Shown here: positions 46,960 to 59,310 of the stretch, one piece after another | How the letters are laid out: the number at the start of each line of letters is the position of its first letter | How positions within the stretch are numbered: the stretch's first letter is position 1 | Origin: Taenia hydatigena | Lineage: Eukaryota; Platyhelminthes; Cestoda; Cyclophyllidea; Taeniidae | Assembly: GCA_036345935.2 (NCBI GenBank) | Contig: JADWOT020000010.1 | Coordinates: forward strand, 398,943 to 462,942 | Direction of reading: 5' to 3' | DNA length: 64,000 nucleotides | The notes under the pieces: model-generated | The model's input: the letters and a program-made list of their open reading frames with translations, nothing else | Database searches by the model: none | Told to the model about the DNA's origin: nothing | Translations under genes and position numbers: made by a program

Positions 46960-47660
46960 ACCGCCTCCAACTAAGGTTGCTAATGCGTCTCGCACACCCA
47001 ACAAGGAAATGCCAAAAGAAAGATCGGTGTAAGTTGAAGCAAAGATGTCTAACCATTTATTGAGCAGTCGCCAGCTATATACAGAAATAATAGCATCAGC
47101 TACGCGTTCAAAGAGAGAGAGAAGTAGAGGAGGGCATGCACACCGCCCACTAGCTCCCTCACCTCCATGGCACGCGCCTTCACAAGCGTCGGTTAGGCAC
47201 ACTCCCGGTGGTGGTTGCTGTTTACCACCATTGCTGCGACCATCCCCACGGCTGGCCACACTGCGACCACCATTTCGGCTTCTTCTCACACGACCACTCA
47301 CACGGCCACCAATAGTGCGGCTTCTGCACAGACCACAATGCCCACTTCTGTCCACATGGTGAGCCCTTCTCAAACTATCCCCACGGCGCCCACTTCCACG
47401 GACACGAGCATGGCCAGCTTCCCCACACTATTCCTTTGTCTCTGCTTTCCTTGCTACTGACTTGCACGCTGAGCTGTGCTTGCTTAGATACCAGTCACCA
47501 TGTTCTCGAATTGTCTCGTGTGGCCCTCGTGCTCACTGCAATTTCGGTCTGCACTCGTGCTTGCAATCGCCGTCGACGCTCTCGTGATGTCACCACTTTC
47601 AGCTGACATCTTAGGCGTTGTCTAAATACAGCAGCACAGCAACGCACTGTTTTTAGGAGT
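46960..47660 (-). mobile_element. LTR-like repeat, copy 2
   Basis: Reverse-orientation copy of 29,985-30,560. In its own direction it has TATCTAAG, a GTGCAAGTCAG block, the GC-rich stretch with repeated GGCCGTGTGAGTGGTCGTGT, an AATAAA signal in CTCAATAAATGG, and a CTTTCTTTT block. A 173-codon minus-strand frame (46,852-47,373) and plus-strand frames run through it. They are driven by the low stop density of GC-rich repeat and are not called. Confidence 0.5.
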
Positions 47661-50000
47661 CCATTTACATCTAAACGTTATTTGTCTTCCACTTGTAATC
47701 AAACTGTACATTGGCCAATAAAGCCCATGCAGCCTTTTCCATTGCACACATAAGTCGATCTTAAAGAACATGGCACCCACCAGCAGAAATTTGCTCCAGT
47801 TTCATGACTTCTGCAATATTTTGACTTTGCAGTCAATGTCTTGGTTTATTTGTGAGGCAGATGAAATTGTTAGGCAGTATTTATGCTTGATGAGGAAAAT
47901 CAAGTGATGAAGTGTGATCTGAAGCAAAGCCTTTAATGATATTAGGCTAATTAAAAAGATATATGCTAGGTTTATTACCCTTACTAAAGTTATGCGTGAT
48001 AACTTCATCCAAGTTGATGACACATCAAGATTAACAATCAAATGCGAACATAAAAAAGTGTAGTTCTTACTTGTTTTTACAAAATTTATCAATTACCAAC
48101 TAATTTGGCAACCATTAACCGAGGTCTTCTGCAAGCAATTTTAGAGCCTAATTAGCCGGTTGATATTTATGCATCCCTCAGTCTTCACACATACGTGGGA
48201 TCTTAAGTGCAATTAAAGCTCCATCAATTTGTGTCAAGCGATTCTGATTCAAACGATTAGCGCTTCATTGCAGTCCCTGTCAGAGGCTCTACGTACATGG
48301 TTAATAATGGTAAGGACGATCGGCACTTTGTCTTGTACCATTGCAGACTAGTGGCTTAATAGAAGTAGTTTGCTCAGTATAGTTTTACTGCGAGATAGAA
48401 CGGTCAATGCGCTGAGAAATTGCAATGGGGATAGCCAAGACTACCTAAAAGTTTTATAATCATTTTGTCAAATCCATTGCGTTACTTTAGTTAATTTGAG
48501 CTGAAGTTGAGAAAGGAATACAGTCCCTTCAAATAGGCATCCAAATTCGCTTGTTTATCGGTCTGCAAAGGTCGCCCTCTACTTACCGGATAGCTCTACA
48601 ACTAATTTTATTTGTGACGTGATTGCACGTTGCAACATTGTTCAAGAATCAATGCACTGAGAAGCTGCACCTTAAATCCTGTTAAGATTCAAGTGATTAA
48701 AGTTTCAATATTCATTTGATGAACGTCTCAGTGAATAACTCGCTTCTCGTCAATTCTAGGAGAAAAAATGCAATAAGTTTCGGTATTACGAACGAATAAT
48801 TACGCTAGTAGGCAGGAGATCTTTCATGCTACGAGGGCATAATCCAGTCGAAACGAAACACGAAACAGATACACTTATAGCGAAACATGTTGCATTGGCT
48901 TCATGAAGGCTAATCTTCCCACAAATGGTGGTGAGACAAGTCAGTTATGACTGATTTGCCAATTACTTTACTCAGTTATACCTCGTGTTGCTTAAGGCGT
49001 TTTAAACGCCAGGAGAGCTTTAGTCGCAAAAAGAAACACCAAGTGCAAAACATCAAAGGGAAGCAGTCAGGAATTGGAAGCGCTCTCACTTTAGAGCACA
49101 TTAGCATTCGTGGCTCCTCTTAATCTATTTCGCCTCCTTTTCATGCCCTACCATGCAACAAGGCTCGACCAAGTTTTGAAGCAATAAAGCAAGCAATGTC
49201 TGCTTCAACAAACCCATGTATAAGCTATGCCATCAAAAGCCTACATCAGATGGCACTGAGAGACACCACGTATCAAGTGCCTTTAGTCGATCACTCACGT
49301 GAGATTCGAAGAGGTCAATCACAAAGCATGCCATCAAACATGATCCGAACATTTTGTAACCGAGTGTACGGGATTGCTATGCACGACGTGCCCTCTCTGT
49401 GTATATGGGCAGCAAACGGATTCAAATTCCCATTTAAATGTCGATGTGATTTTTTGTAGATTGCATAAAAGCAATGATCTGCAAACATTTGCCGGCTTAC
49501 ATTCCGTCGCAAACGCGTCTCCAACTGGAGGGCCCAAGACGTAAGCTAAGGTGACTGCGCATTTACGACAGCTTAGCGAACCACTTCAATCCTCAAATCG
49601 TAATCCGCTACAGCAGAATGGCTGACCATAAAGCACAGACGCGACAAAGGATTGCAAGGCTGCTGGCATAACCTGCAAGCCTTGCTGACAAACAGAAGCA
49701 GAACCCACCCACGTAATCCAACGCAGAGTTGGCCACACTACCAAGGCATTACTACAGAACACAGTTACCTTTTATCCAAAAACTAGTCTCTCTCTCATCA
49801 ACTCACATTATCAGTTATCGTAAACTAACTAAGGGATCAAAAAGGAAAATTTTCTGTACAATTAAAAATGGATGAGGCATGCAGCGATGCGAAGCCACAA
49901 ATTTTTACTGTTTAGGTTGCTGTCGAAAACAACAGAAAAGGAGATCGGTCCTAACATTCTGCCACAACGATGCTGTCGTGTGTCGGATGGCACTAGGTCA
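47661..50000. other. No supported gene
   Basis: Frames of 96 codons (47,802-48,092, AT-rich and hydrophobic) and 87 codons (49,196-49,459) lack splice support. Nothing else. Confidence 0.4.
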
Positions 50001-50614
50001 CTAGCGATGCCCGCACACTTCGGCCTGCCAACAAACCAGTAAAATAGCATTAAATGCAAAGGCAGCCATAAATGCATTTGCTGTGATTTGATATTCTAAA
50101 GGCAACGGCTCATGGAGCTCCATCAATGATAATGGCAACAAATGACTATCCTGCATCAGCTCGAGAACGAACTTTATCAGTTTACGCCTATCCCCATCTG
50201 TTAGGGCTTCTGAAGAGACTATTTTTGAACAAAATAGACCCTTCTTGCTAAAATCTCAACTATCGCTCAAAGCAGGAAAAATGCTGTGCTTAGGTTCTTG
50301 ATACTTTACTGAACGGATAGATGGTCAGCGCCCATCACAAGCATGGATTTCACTTACGAAATGGGGTAACATGGGAACACAAGGTAAAGAAGAAGGCGAG
50401 CAGAAATGCATTTTTTCATGCAGCTTGAATCAAACAGACTCGCAAATGGCAAGGGCATGTGAAATGCGGGCCAATGACGAAGTAGTGCTTCAGATTCCTG
50501 CAGAGCAGCAATGATTCCTGATGTCCTTCCACTCCATCCACACTCATCACACACATTCATCGAGGATCTGGATGAAAGTGGATGGTGTAACACTGGCTTT
50601 GTTCGTAGCGACAT
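50001..50614 (-). CDS. Two-exon membrane protein with a CxxC start, complete
   Basis: Exon 1 (50,358-50,614) starts ATG and ends at GTAAGT in phase 2. Exon 2 (50,001-50,247) follows GATTTTAG, supplies one base and is open for 81 codons to TAG. Total 504 nt, 167 aa, 110-nt intron. The N-terminal half has CDECGWSGRTSG (a CxxC knuckle) and WPAFHMPLPFASLF, then a short hydrophobic run ARLLLYLVFPCYP. The second half reads SEALTDGDRRKLIKFVLEL, MELHEPLPLEYQ, and a helix FMAAFAFNAILLVCW close to the C-terminus. So there is at least one, perhaps two, membrane segments. Family not recognised. Confidence 0.6.
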
Positions 50615-52029
50615 GACCACTGTCCATATTGGCTTTTGCAGCAATGCAAGCGTGCCAAAATCTTATCGTTTGCCAAAAACTCTAAACAACAACTAAAAAT
50701 TTACATTTCGTGAAAGTATAACTTAGTCCAAAAAGAGCATGGCATGAAATTTACCTTCTATGGTATAGAGTTGTCCAAAAATAAGCGAAACAACAAGCAC
50801 ATCTCCGGTCTGTCTTAATGCCTCAATATCCTGTTCAACCCTTTAACGGACTACAAAGGTGGATTGTAACCTTGTTCACGAGCGTGACCTGCAGACTATG
50901 CCGACTGCGGACAATGTCTACCGTATCTTCCTTGCATTGTTAGAAGAGGAACGTCTTGACATTATGCCACACGGCACACGATGAATCTCACCAACATTCC
51001 AGGTCCCACTGATATAAATTGCTAACTGAACTTGCAAAAGCCCAAATTCTGGTGGCGATCTTGTGCAAACGGGAAAGATATCAGACGAGCATTCGCAAAG
51101 ATCAATCCAAAGCAGACTTTTGGACTTGTGGGCGTTAAGAAACTTCGCAAAGATTTGTTTAAAGTGAACTAAGAGCCATCCACCGCCAAATTAGTAATAT
51201 TAAAATCCAGTGCATCAAGTCTTTTTCGTGGTCATTTGGCGCGAAAAGGAATTGCATCGCGGGTCTTTCCTGAAGTGGCAGAGAGTCACACAGCCGTGGC
51301 GAGGTGAGCATTACAGACGCTAAGCACAGTTGATGCATTCACCTATCTGCTCATATAATCTGATACCGAATTAATTAAATTATCGAAGCGTTATATTAAC
51401 ACAAATCTGTCTTTACTCTGCCTAATCATTTTGCAAACTAATCTATAGATTTCTAGTAGATTGCATGACTAGCTAATCCTCATGATTTACATTGTAAAGT
51501 AGTTTGGGTATTTGGGTTAGCGACTAGATTTTAACACGATAACATGACTATAACTGTCATTTTCCTTCCGCATAGCGTCTATTTGCGTGAGATTGGAGGA
51601 CGACATCAGGGATGACTACATATCACCAGATATCAAAGGTACAACTGAGGTCCCTGAGCATTCTATCAACGGCATGAAATACTTACGATCCCCCATAACA
51701 GTCTGTTCAACCTATTGAAACGAACTTCAAATAGCATCTAATCTTTGCTTATCTGGCTGTGGTCGAGTCCAGCGCAAAAGTAGGCGCCGCCGATCGAACA
51801 ACAGAGAAGTTAGCATGGAGAAATGTCATGCTTCTGTTTGGTAGGGCAAAGTAGCTCTACAAAGAAGAAAAGCCTGTTAAAACATCGCAAAAAGGCATGG
51901 CGTCATTAAACATCGTTACTTCACACATTTCAACGGTGGCAATGACTCACGTCAGCATGCGGGATGAAGAGCATTATCTTCATTCGTCCTCTCTTTTGCA
52001 GTCGCAATCTAAAGGAAACTCAACTAAAC
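50615..52029. other. No supported gene
   Basis: Nothing with support. Confidence 0.45.
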
Positions 52030-52950
52030 TGGAGGAAGGGCACCCTAAATTCACGAAGTCAATTTGCATGCTGTAAAGCCGAGGGAGACGAAATTGATTT
52101 TGCGAATTCAAAGTGGATAAAGTAGATGCGAATGAGAAGAAATTGAATTCTCAACTCCGAAAGGCACGACATGGAGTGGGAGGAGAAGATATTGAATTAA
52201 CAATGTCGAAACGGGCAAAAATTAAGTCAAAGTATAGGAAATTGATTTCGAAGAGTTAAAAGTCCTGAGTTAGATGCGATGGAGCATTACTCCTCGTCAT
52301 TTATTCATCCACCTTGATGCGTAACCACTTCCATTGAAATGAAGTCTCAACACCCTCCCTCCTCCCTTAGCATTAATAACGACGAAAATGAATACTTTTG
52401 GTATGCACACAAACTTCTTCATAGATTCCTTGGCAGTTTTGTTAGCTAATACAACTTATGAGCTTTAAGTGCTCACTGCAGCCATAAAAATGTTAGTGAG
52501 TTTAAAGCACGTTAAGTTTGTGGAGTGAATCATGAGTGAAAATAAGCCAAAGTGCATGGAAAATGCTTGGATAAAAAGAAAGTTGATGATACAAAGCAGA
52601 AATGCGCGAGAAGGAAACAAAGAATAAGGAACTCGAAGTCGAAATTTCAGGTGAGAGAGATGGAACCAAAGGAGAAGCCAATCGAATCCAAAAATTAGAA
52701 ATGCGTGATGCTGAATGGAGCCAAAAAAAGGAAATTTAAAATAAAGTTTAAAGGCGCAAAAAGCAGCAAATGAGGGAGGAATAAGGATTCAAAACATAAA
52801 AATGCATGAAAATGGGTCGAATGAAGAGAAGTTTGCTTTGAAATATCAGAAAGCAGGAAATGAAGTCGAAGGAGGGGAGATTGAGTTCACGACGCCAAAA
52901 TGAATTGTATAGAGCCGAAGGAGGGAAGATGGTATCACAGATTCGAATTG
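52030..52950. repeat. Second field of the ~49-bp satellite
   Basis: The same purine-rich unit as at 39,130-39,915, in the same orientation (AAATGCATGAAAATGG, GAAGGAGGG, GGAAATTGATTTCG-like landmarks). It is interrupted at about 52,290-52,500 by unrelated sequence. Units are more diverged than in the first field. Confidence 0.7.
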
Positions 52951-53779
52951 CATTTCACTTCGTTAATAACTGCAATACTTATGCTTTTATAAAAGTGCTT
53001 TGCAGGCCAGGGGCGGAAGAACAACTTTAACCTGATCGTGAAGCAGTGTCGGGAAATTTTCTAGACCGATCCAATCTCGTTTCGCACTCTCTAACATTGC
53101 TACACTATACACATCATGACAATGTCTAGGAGTATTCGGCTACACTGGTGGTGGCGTTTTTGGACCTCCTCTACTACAAAGAGAGAATGAGCTTTGGAGA
53201 ATGGGCAAAAACCATTAGATGTAACACCCGTTTATATCCTCAGCAGCAGGGGATTTCGCTAATTCCTCCGCGCTTTTTCACCTGACCGTTTTTAGCAGCA
53301 ACTGATGCTGTAGTCTTACATAAATCCAATCCTGTCCAGTGCTGCGAGACGGTGGCTCAACTTGTCATTGCTTAGAGAGAGCAGTAACTGGTTAGGGAGC
53401 TCTTTTACCGCGATTATAAGCCAGGCAAAGGCGACGGGGCTAAGCAAAAATCCTGCAGCTTGTAGCTGAACGAACATTCAGAGGCTGTTCACCACATGGT
53501 AAAACTGGATGGCCGTTAAATTTAAGGCTGAAGTTTGACCCCCAACCATCGCGGCGAAGCTTCACTACCTTGAAGACTAGCGATCGCACTCAGTTGATCA
53601 AGGCGGCGATGAAGAAGCGTTAAGAACTTCTCCTGACACCGATGTCTCAGATGTCCAAACGCCAGTAGAACTCTACACGTCTACGTCGGACTTTGTCGCG
53701 CCGAGTTCCAAGAGCAGATGAGCCGCACTGTTACTTATCCAATTTATGGGAGTCTCTAGAAGCTGGGGTAAGGTCTCTG
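52951..53779 (+). mobile_element. Upstream part of the decayed Ty3/gypsy element
   Basis: GC content and codon-like texture continue from the pol fragment leftwards to about 53,050, but frames are short and I could not match gag. It is assigned to the element by continuity only. Confidence 0.35.
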
Positions 53780-54350
53780 TGGTTTAGTCCTTGACTCGGG
53801 TGCGACCAAGCTATTGGTAAACTCCTAAGCTTTCTCAAATCTTTGTATTGGATTTCGTACAATCCACTCCTCTGCAAAGCTACTTTGTGAGGCTGCAAGC
53901 ATTTCCATCAACGCCTTAGATGCGCTTTGCTCCTAGTTAAGGCATACCACCGGCAACTAGAGAAAGGAGCTGCGCTCACTGCTGAGCAAGTGTCCGAACA
54001 TGTTACATGGCAATAAGTAAAGCAAGGAAGAGCAAATATCTTTCAACACACCATAGACATCGGCAAAGTCTGACCCATTTGGCAACCACTATACGCATAC
54101 CTCTGCTCCTCCTGGAGGAAGCGAACCGTCAGTGGAAGAGATGATCAAGGATGAAGTTATAAAGCCATCCAAGTCACCGTGGGTCTCCCTAATCACGCCG
54201 ATTTAGAAAAGCAATGACAGCCCACTGCTGCATCGATTACAGAAAGCTAAGTGCCGTAACTAAGAAAGACGCTATTCTCTTACCTCAATAAACGACTCTT
54301 TGGATGTCCAGCATGGATTGAATTGATTTGCCATCCTTAACTTCAAATTG
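53780..54350 (+). pseudogene. Ty3/gypsy retrotransposon pol remnant (protease and reverse transcriptase)
   Basis: The plus strand reads VLDSGATKLLVN near 53,790-53,825, the aspartic-protease D-S-G-A motif. About 250 bp on are HTIDIGK, then MIKDEVIKPSKSPWVSLITP, then DYRKLSAVTKKDA: the N-terminal reverse-transcriptase motifs of Ty3/gypsy elements (HxIDxG, the 'PSxSPWAS' box and DYRxLN). The motifs lie in shifting frames with several stops, so it cannot be functional. The catalytic YxDD region, RNase H, integrase and LTRs are not seen. Confidence 0.8.
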
Positions 54351-55383
54351 GGGTACTGGATAGTGAAAGTAGCAAAAAGAAGGAAAAGACAGCTGATTTG
54401 GATAAATATTAGGGTTAAATGGCAATGTTTTAGAGGTCTAGGTACTGATCTGGGTTAATTCAACGCATGCAACTTCAAAATAGAATTCGCATTCATAAAA
54501 ACTCGATCGACTCCCTATATATGCAACTGCCCGTTGAGCAAAAATCTGCAGCCATCTTAGAGCCCTTATGTGATTGATGTCATTCTCCCTCCATTAAGCT
54601 GTTCATGGTAAATTGCTCATAGTAAGAAACATCAAAGGGCGCTACGCATTCATCTGTTTAGGGTAAAGGATGGATTTCACATCAACATTGAAAATTCGGC
54701 CCATATACTGGAAAATCCCATTAAATCTGCTAAATTTGTATCAAATGCATGCAAAGACGTAATGACTGCACCGACTGCCATCTTTTCTATGTCACTCACC
54801 ACATTTTATTACGTGTGGCAATGTCAAGCGTTGCAAGGAAATCTAATGAGCTGCGATCGTTTGGCGCGTGCCGGCCATGCACATGGCACTCGTTAGAGTG
54901 GATGGATGTGTGCATGGATACCGGTAACAATAAGGCAAATGAATAAACAATTCAATAGAGCGTTAGGTGTCTCATTAAGTGATTAACCAAGGGGTGTGAA
55001 ATTGGTCTGAGCGTTGGTGGTTGTGATGATGAATGCAGATGCATGGGTGCATTTCGACTACACTATGTGTCAGGAAGTGCGAGTTCCTACCTGGTCGCTC
55101 TTCTCGATGCAAAGTATGAAATGAGAAAATACATCTGTGTATACTCAGTGCATTAGGCTTATATATTTAGGGTCTAGTTGGACAAAACTGCTGGCTACAT
55201 TTGCCCAAAAGCATTCAAAACATGTAGAGTAAACCAAAACCCGACCACAAAGTTATGCAAATAGTAAATTCAGCAAAAGAACTTTGAACAGAATTAATAA
55301 AACTTTTATAAAGCAGGCTGCATCTTTTCATTACATCAAAAAAGCACAAGCTTTCATTTTGAAACAGGCATTGTGAAGCGCAT
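54351..55383. other. No supported gene
   Basis: Holds a 65-codon frame (54,749-54,946) without support. The 3' flank of zinc-finger copy C begins here. Confidence 0.4.
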
Positions 55384-55389
55384 TTTATT
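55384..55389 (-). promoter_or_regulatory. Poly(A) signal of zinc-finger copy C
   Basis: AATAAA on the minus strand, about 34 nt past the stop at 55,423. Confidence 0.7.
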
Positions 55390-55422
55390 TTATGTATGAA
55401 AGCACCTAAATATATCTTTCTT

Positions 55423-56627
55423 CTAAAATAAGCTGGTAGGATTTGGAGCATTCTCTTCCTCGTCTGCAGTGGGACTGTGTGCAGCAAGCAAGAGATGAAG
55501 GCGCAAACGGTTAATTGCATCTTGTTCAGTTGGGTGTTTTTGTTCTGTGTGCAATAACACCATATCCAAGCGGTCGAGAGTGAGTCCGCAAACAATGCAG
55601 CGGTACTTTTCCATGGGCATCCTTTCAGGACACTTCACCGGTTCTTGGAGCATAGGGGACTGAGAGGGATCTAAGTCTTCAGAACTTCTCAATTTTTCCG
55701 GAAGTATCTGAACTGATGCCTGCAGCTCATTGCCATCTTCTATAAATATAGAATGCTTGAAACATGTTTCGTTGGCTTTACTGAAAGGACAGGGGACACT
55801 GACTGCAATCAAACCTTACCAAAGTGTGTCCTTATGTGGCACCCCATTTCTAAAAGCGTATTGCAGCCTTCGGGGCAATGCACACAGAAGTAGAACTTGC
55901 AACTACTGTGCCGCAAGAGGTGTTGGTGTATCATATTAAAGTCGTCATACTCTTCAGAGCACGCAGTACAGTTGTACCCACCGCCAGCGCTCTTTTTAAC
56001 TTGCAAAAAAATAAAGCAAGGAAATAAGCCAATCATAAAAAAAGAAATTTTTCGTAGGTGAAAACGATAGCAAGCTAGCATCAGCATTGTCACATGACGT
56101 ATTATTTTCTCCTCATAGAATGCGATTCGCAAGTATCAAATTTGCATGGCTCTATGCCACAGGTGCGTACCGAACAAATCCATGAGACATTCCAGCTGCG
56201 TTCCCCGATCACAAATCAAGGGATTCTTGATGGCCTTCCCATCAAAGATGTAACTCAGTCGGCAATCATTATTCTTAAGCATCTTCTAATGAACACACGT
56301 GAAAACATAGGTGGAATTATCACCGATACCTTTGAGGGACATGTGACAAGTAAAAGATCATGCATTTACTTTTATTTCCGCAAGAAATTTTGTCTCGTCT
56401 CCTGGGTTGGTCATAAGTGCCTGGGTTAGCCTCCCCCCGTATCCGCCTTCATCCTTGGCACTCCCATTCGTTGCACTAGGGACCACGTTTCCATGCCTTG
56501 ATGGTTTCTCCTTGTCTTCAAAATACGAAATGCTTTAATGCAAAATCATTAAGCATCTCTTGTTCGACACAGATACATTTTTTATGGTCTTACTCTCCGG
56601 GCGATTCGTGTCTTGATCTCGCTTCAT
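55423..56627 (-). CDS. Three-finger C2H2 zinc-finger protein (copy C), fully intact
   Basis: Exons 56,594-56,627; 56,370-56,515; 56,171-56,285; 55,820-55,999; 55,423-55,739 total 792 nt, 263 aa, with phases 1-0-1-1 as in copy A apart from exon 1. All donors are GT (GTAAGA, GTAAAT, GTACGC, GTAAGG). Finger 1 is CTACSEEYDDFNMIHQHLLRH; finger 2 is C-x2-C-x12-H-x3-H ending HIRTH; finger 3 is CIVCGLTLDRLDMVLLH then H four residues on. It starts MKRDQDTNRPE, then has an acidic/Gly-rich segment (SAKDEGGYGGR) and a Cys/Asp segment (ICDRGTQLEC). A nucleic-acid-binding role is likely. This is the best candidate for the working family member. Its module continues upstream with a broken secreted ORF and X copy 3. 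Confidence 0.85.
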
Positions 56628-56899
56628 TGCTTGAGTATTAGTGACCGAATATCAGCTGCGACCTTCCTAGCATTGATCTCGTAAGCCAATCGCACTCGTG
56701 GAACTTAATTCTGTTTCGTTTAAAGCTGCATGGCATTTTATTTCGTATTCAAAAACTAATCTGAGCGCTTTAAATTAAGGTTACAAAATTATAAACTAGT
56801 GCAAAAAATAAAACGCAAAACAACCTTGAGCCAGCTTTTTATAAAGTCAAGTATACCTGTAAAATTATCAATATTAATAGTATTATTGATGTTACACTC

Positions 56900-58375
56900 G
56901 CCCTACTGGGTGTCACGTGCCAAAAGGTCCGAAAAATTTCGTGTCGATTTAAGCGCAAAGCATACTATCGCATCAGCTCTTGAGGCTTTCTTACGATTAC
57001 TTTCACCAACATATTGTAAAACATGTACATGGGTTTCGATCTCTGTACATTGCCAATTAGAGGGCTCCGTATATCTTCTTCGCATTTTCTGCCACTTAGA
57101 CCATAGTTAGCCTATTAGCTTCGTTCTGCGAAAATTGTCATCGGGCAGAAATGTCTTTGTTATGCTATTTTAATGCAGTGAAAATGCCTTGCTTTTGGGC
57201 TGATGGTATATTTTTTTCAGAAACGGATCATACTCGTTCTTATTGACCTGAGTAACCTATTTAACAATTTGGAGGTTTACTATCAGCAAAATGAAGTGGC
57301 GGAAAGAGATCATACACTTTATCTTTGGACATTAGCTCAAACCAACAGGCAATGGACCTCAAAGCATCCATGCTCTTACATTTCTTGCTTATGAACAAAC
57401 AAATTGCCACCTATGCTTAAACCAAAACTTCCATTGTGCCCTCCTTAGCAACTCCTTGATGCGCGGTGGCAAAAAAAGCAACTTTGTGATCACAGAAGGA
57501 CCCAAACTGCGACTTTTGAAGTATTATTTTGGTGCGCTGAAGCAGATCATGGTCAGCACTACGAAAGCATGTAATCAATGTACTTGTATGTCCCGCATAT
57601 TGGCCTGAGAAATGTTTTTGAAAATGAGCAGGATAATGAACTTTCGTGAATTACGGCAGTCAAATTTGCATGTTTTATGCACTTTGTGATAACTTTTGAA
57701 ATAGTTAAAGGAATATTTTACTGTAAACATATTAGGATTTTCTAAGATGCCCATTAGGATATGTGCATCACTTAAAATTATTTGTTAATTTATTACTTAA
57801 GCTCTGCAATAAAATAACACTTTATTTCTTCATATCGTGTTGGTGTATGCGGCAATGTGTCAAGAAGTCTACAAGACCAATACTTGCCGTGATTCTGCAA
57901 GTGCAACTTCCGCCAATTTGAATCACTTAGTATTGTAGTATGTTTGGATGATGCCGAATGTGTCCGAAAGCACAGAATGTCTTCCCATCCTGATTTTCCT
58001 CAGGCATTTTATTTCAGCTGCGCTGTAGTTTTCACCATTCCCTTCAGTACAGCTGATAGGGCTCAAAGTAGCCTATAAATGTTGTTGCGACTACTCTAAG
58101 ACTAAGGTCAATTAGGTCTAGTGGCGACGGTAGACTGTCCAATCTGAACACTGACACTCTTCTATAATTGAATATCCCGTACTAACGTGCATTTTTTTCG
58201 ACTTGCATGTGTCTACTGAGTGTTCAAGATTAAAACGTAGCAGAATGGGGGCAGGCATACGCAGAGTCACCAGATCCAAGCAGAGGCGGTTCACTTTTAT
58301 GCACGCCGACATACTAGCGTCGTCCGAATTTTCAACTCTGTATAAATCAATAGTGTCAAGCAAAAATATCTGCTT
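56900..58375 (-). pseudogene. Broken counterpart of the secreted-protein ORF (second module)
   Basis: Exon-1-like sequence near 58,290-58,375 reads CIKVNRLCLDLVTL then PAPILLR, matching 20,892-20,980 but with an Asp inside the signal peptide and no clear donor. The start of exon 2 (MGRHSVLSDTFGII near 57,970-58,000) stops after about 20 codons. The later part of exon 2 (ASRADAIVCFALKSTRN) lies at 56,900-57,090, separated by ~0.8 kb of DNA absent from the first module. Clearly disrupted. Confidence 0.55.
57140..57900. other. Insertion within the second module
   Basis: About 760 bp present between sequences that are ~60 bp apart in the first module (around 20,540-20,600). AT-rich, with one 63-codon plus-strand frame (57,203-57,394). 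I see no terminal repeats or target-site duplication by eye, so its nature is open. Confidence 0.5.
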
Positions 58376-59084
58376 AAAAATCCCGACCCCATAAGAAGAT
58401 CTGCAGCACTGACATAAGTTGGATTTACCGCTTCTCGTTGCACAGAATGCATTAACTCAATTATTTGGTAGATAGCCCAAGTAATAGAATGGCAAGAAAA
58501 GTTCATCCTCTCGCCTATATAGAAGTCAACATAGTTTGGCGAGTCTCTTTGATGCTGTAATTCATAGTCGAGGTCCATTTTCTTATATTTTATCCTTATT
58601 TCTGCAATCCCAATCAAATTTGTCTCCTATAGGCAGCACAAAGCTACTGCCCCAGATATAGCTAATTGTTCTTACACATAAGCAATTATTGACATTTACT
58701 TCGAAATTAGTCACTACTAGTTTTGTTGTTAATTTGCCTTGAATGTTTGAAGATATGCATCATACTTCGTGTACTTAGGGAAGTGTGAAGTGCGTCGTGA
58801 TTGGACGGCGTTCTAACCGACCATACGGAACGAATCGATTCCCTAGCATCGGAGTGGGGTTAGTATACTTCCTCTTTCTCACAGCGCAAATCATTTTAAT
58901 GGCAGCAGTGCCATCACGTCTGACACTCGTGTTGACACCTGTTGACAACGGTAGGTTTCAGTATCCTCTGCCTCTATCCCCATTTTAATTTTATTACCTT
59001 TAATCTTGTCAGCCCATTTTTACATATCCAAGCTTGAGCATAATGCCACTCATGATTACAAAATTTTGATCTATATAGGCAACG

Positions 59085-59310
59085 ATCTATCGTATACGGT
59101 ACATACCGAGTATTTATACCATATGCATATATATAGTACATGTATTTTATGTACTATATATAGTATGTAGTGTATAATATATGCATATATATGCAGTGTA
59201 TGCATTTAGCACATATATTATATATATTGTAGCATATACACTTTGTATTGCATATGGTTTATACCATATCAGGTATATATTATTGTATATATACTGTATG
59301 CAGCATTCCA
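59085..59310. repeat. TATA-rich palindromic tract
   Basis: Long run of TA, TATGCATA and GTACTATATATAGTAC-type palindromes, able to form hairpins. It ends precisely at CCAAGTTGGAAGCG, where X copy 3 begins. X copy 1 has a shorter tract of the same kind at the same border (16,990-17,045). Confidence 0.8.

Noticed and set aside
46852..47373. 173-codon minus-strand frame and several antiparallel frames in the same GC-rich block
   Set aside because: They run through an LTR-like repeat shared with 30 kb, are Arg/Gly-rich in translation, and are not conserved as a frame in the other copy.
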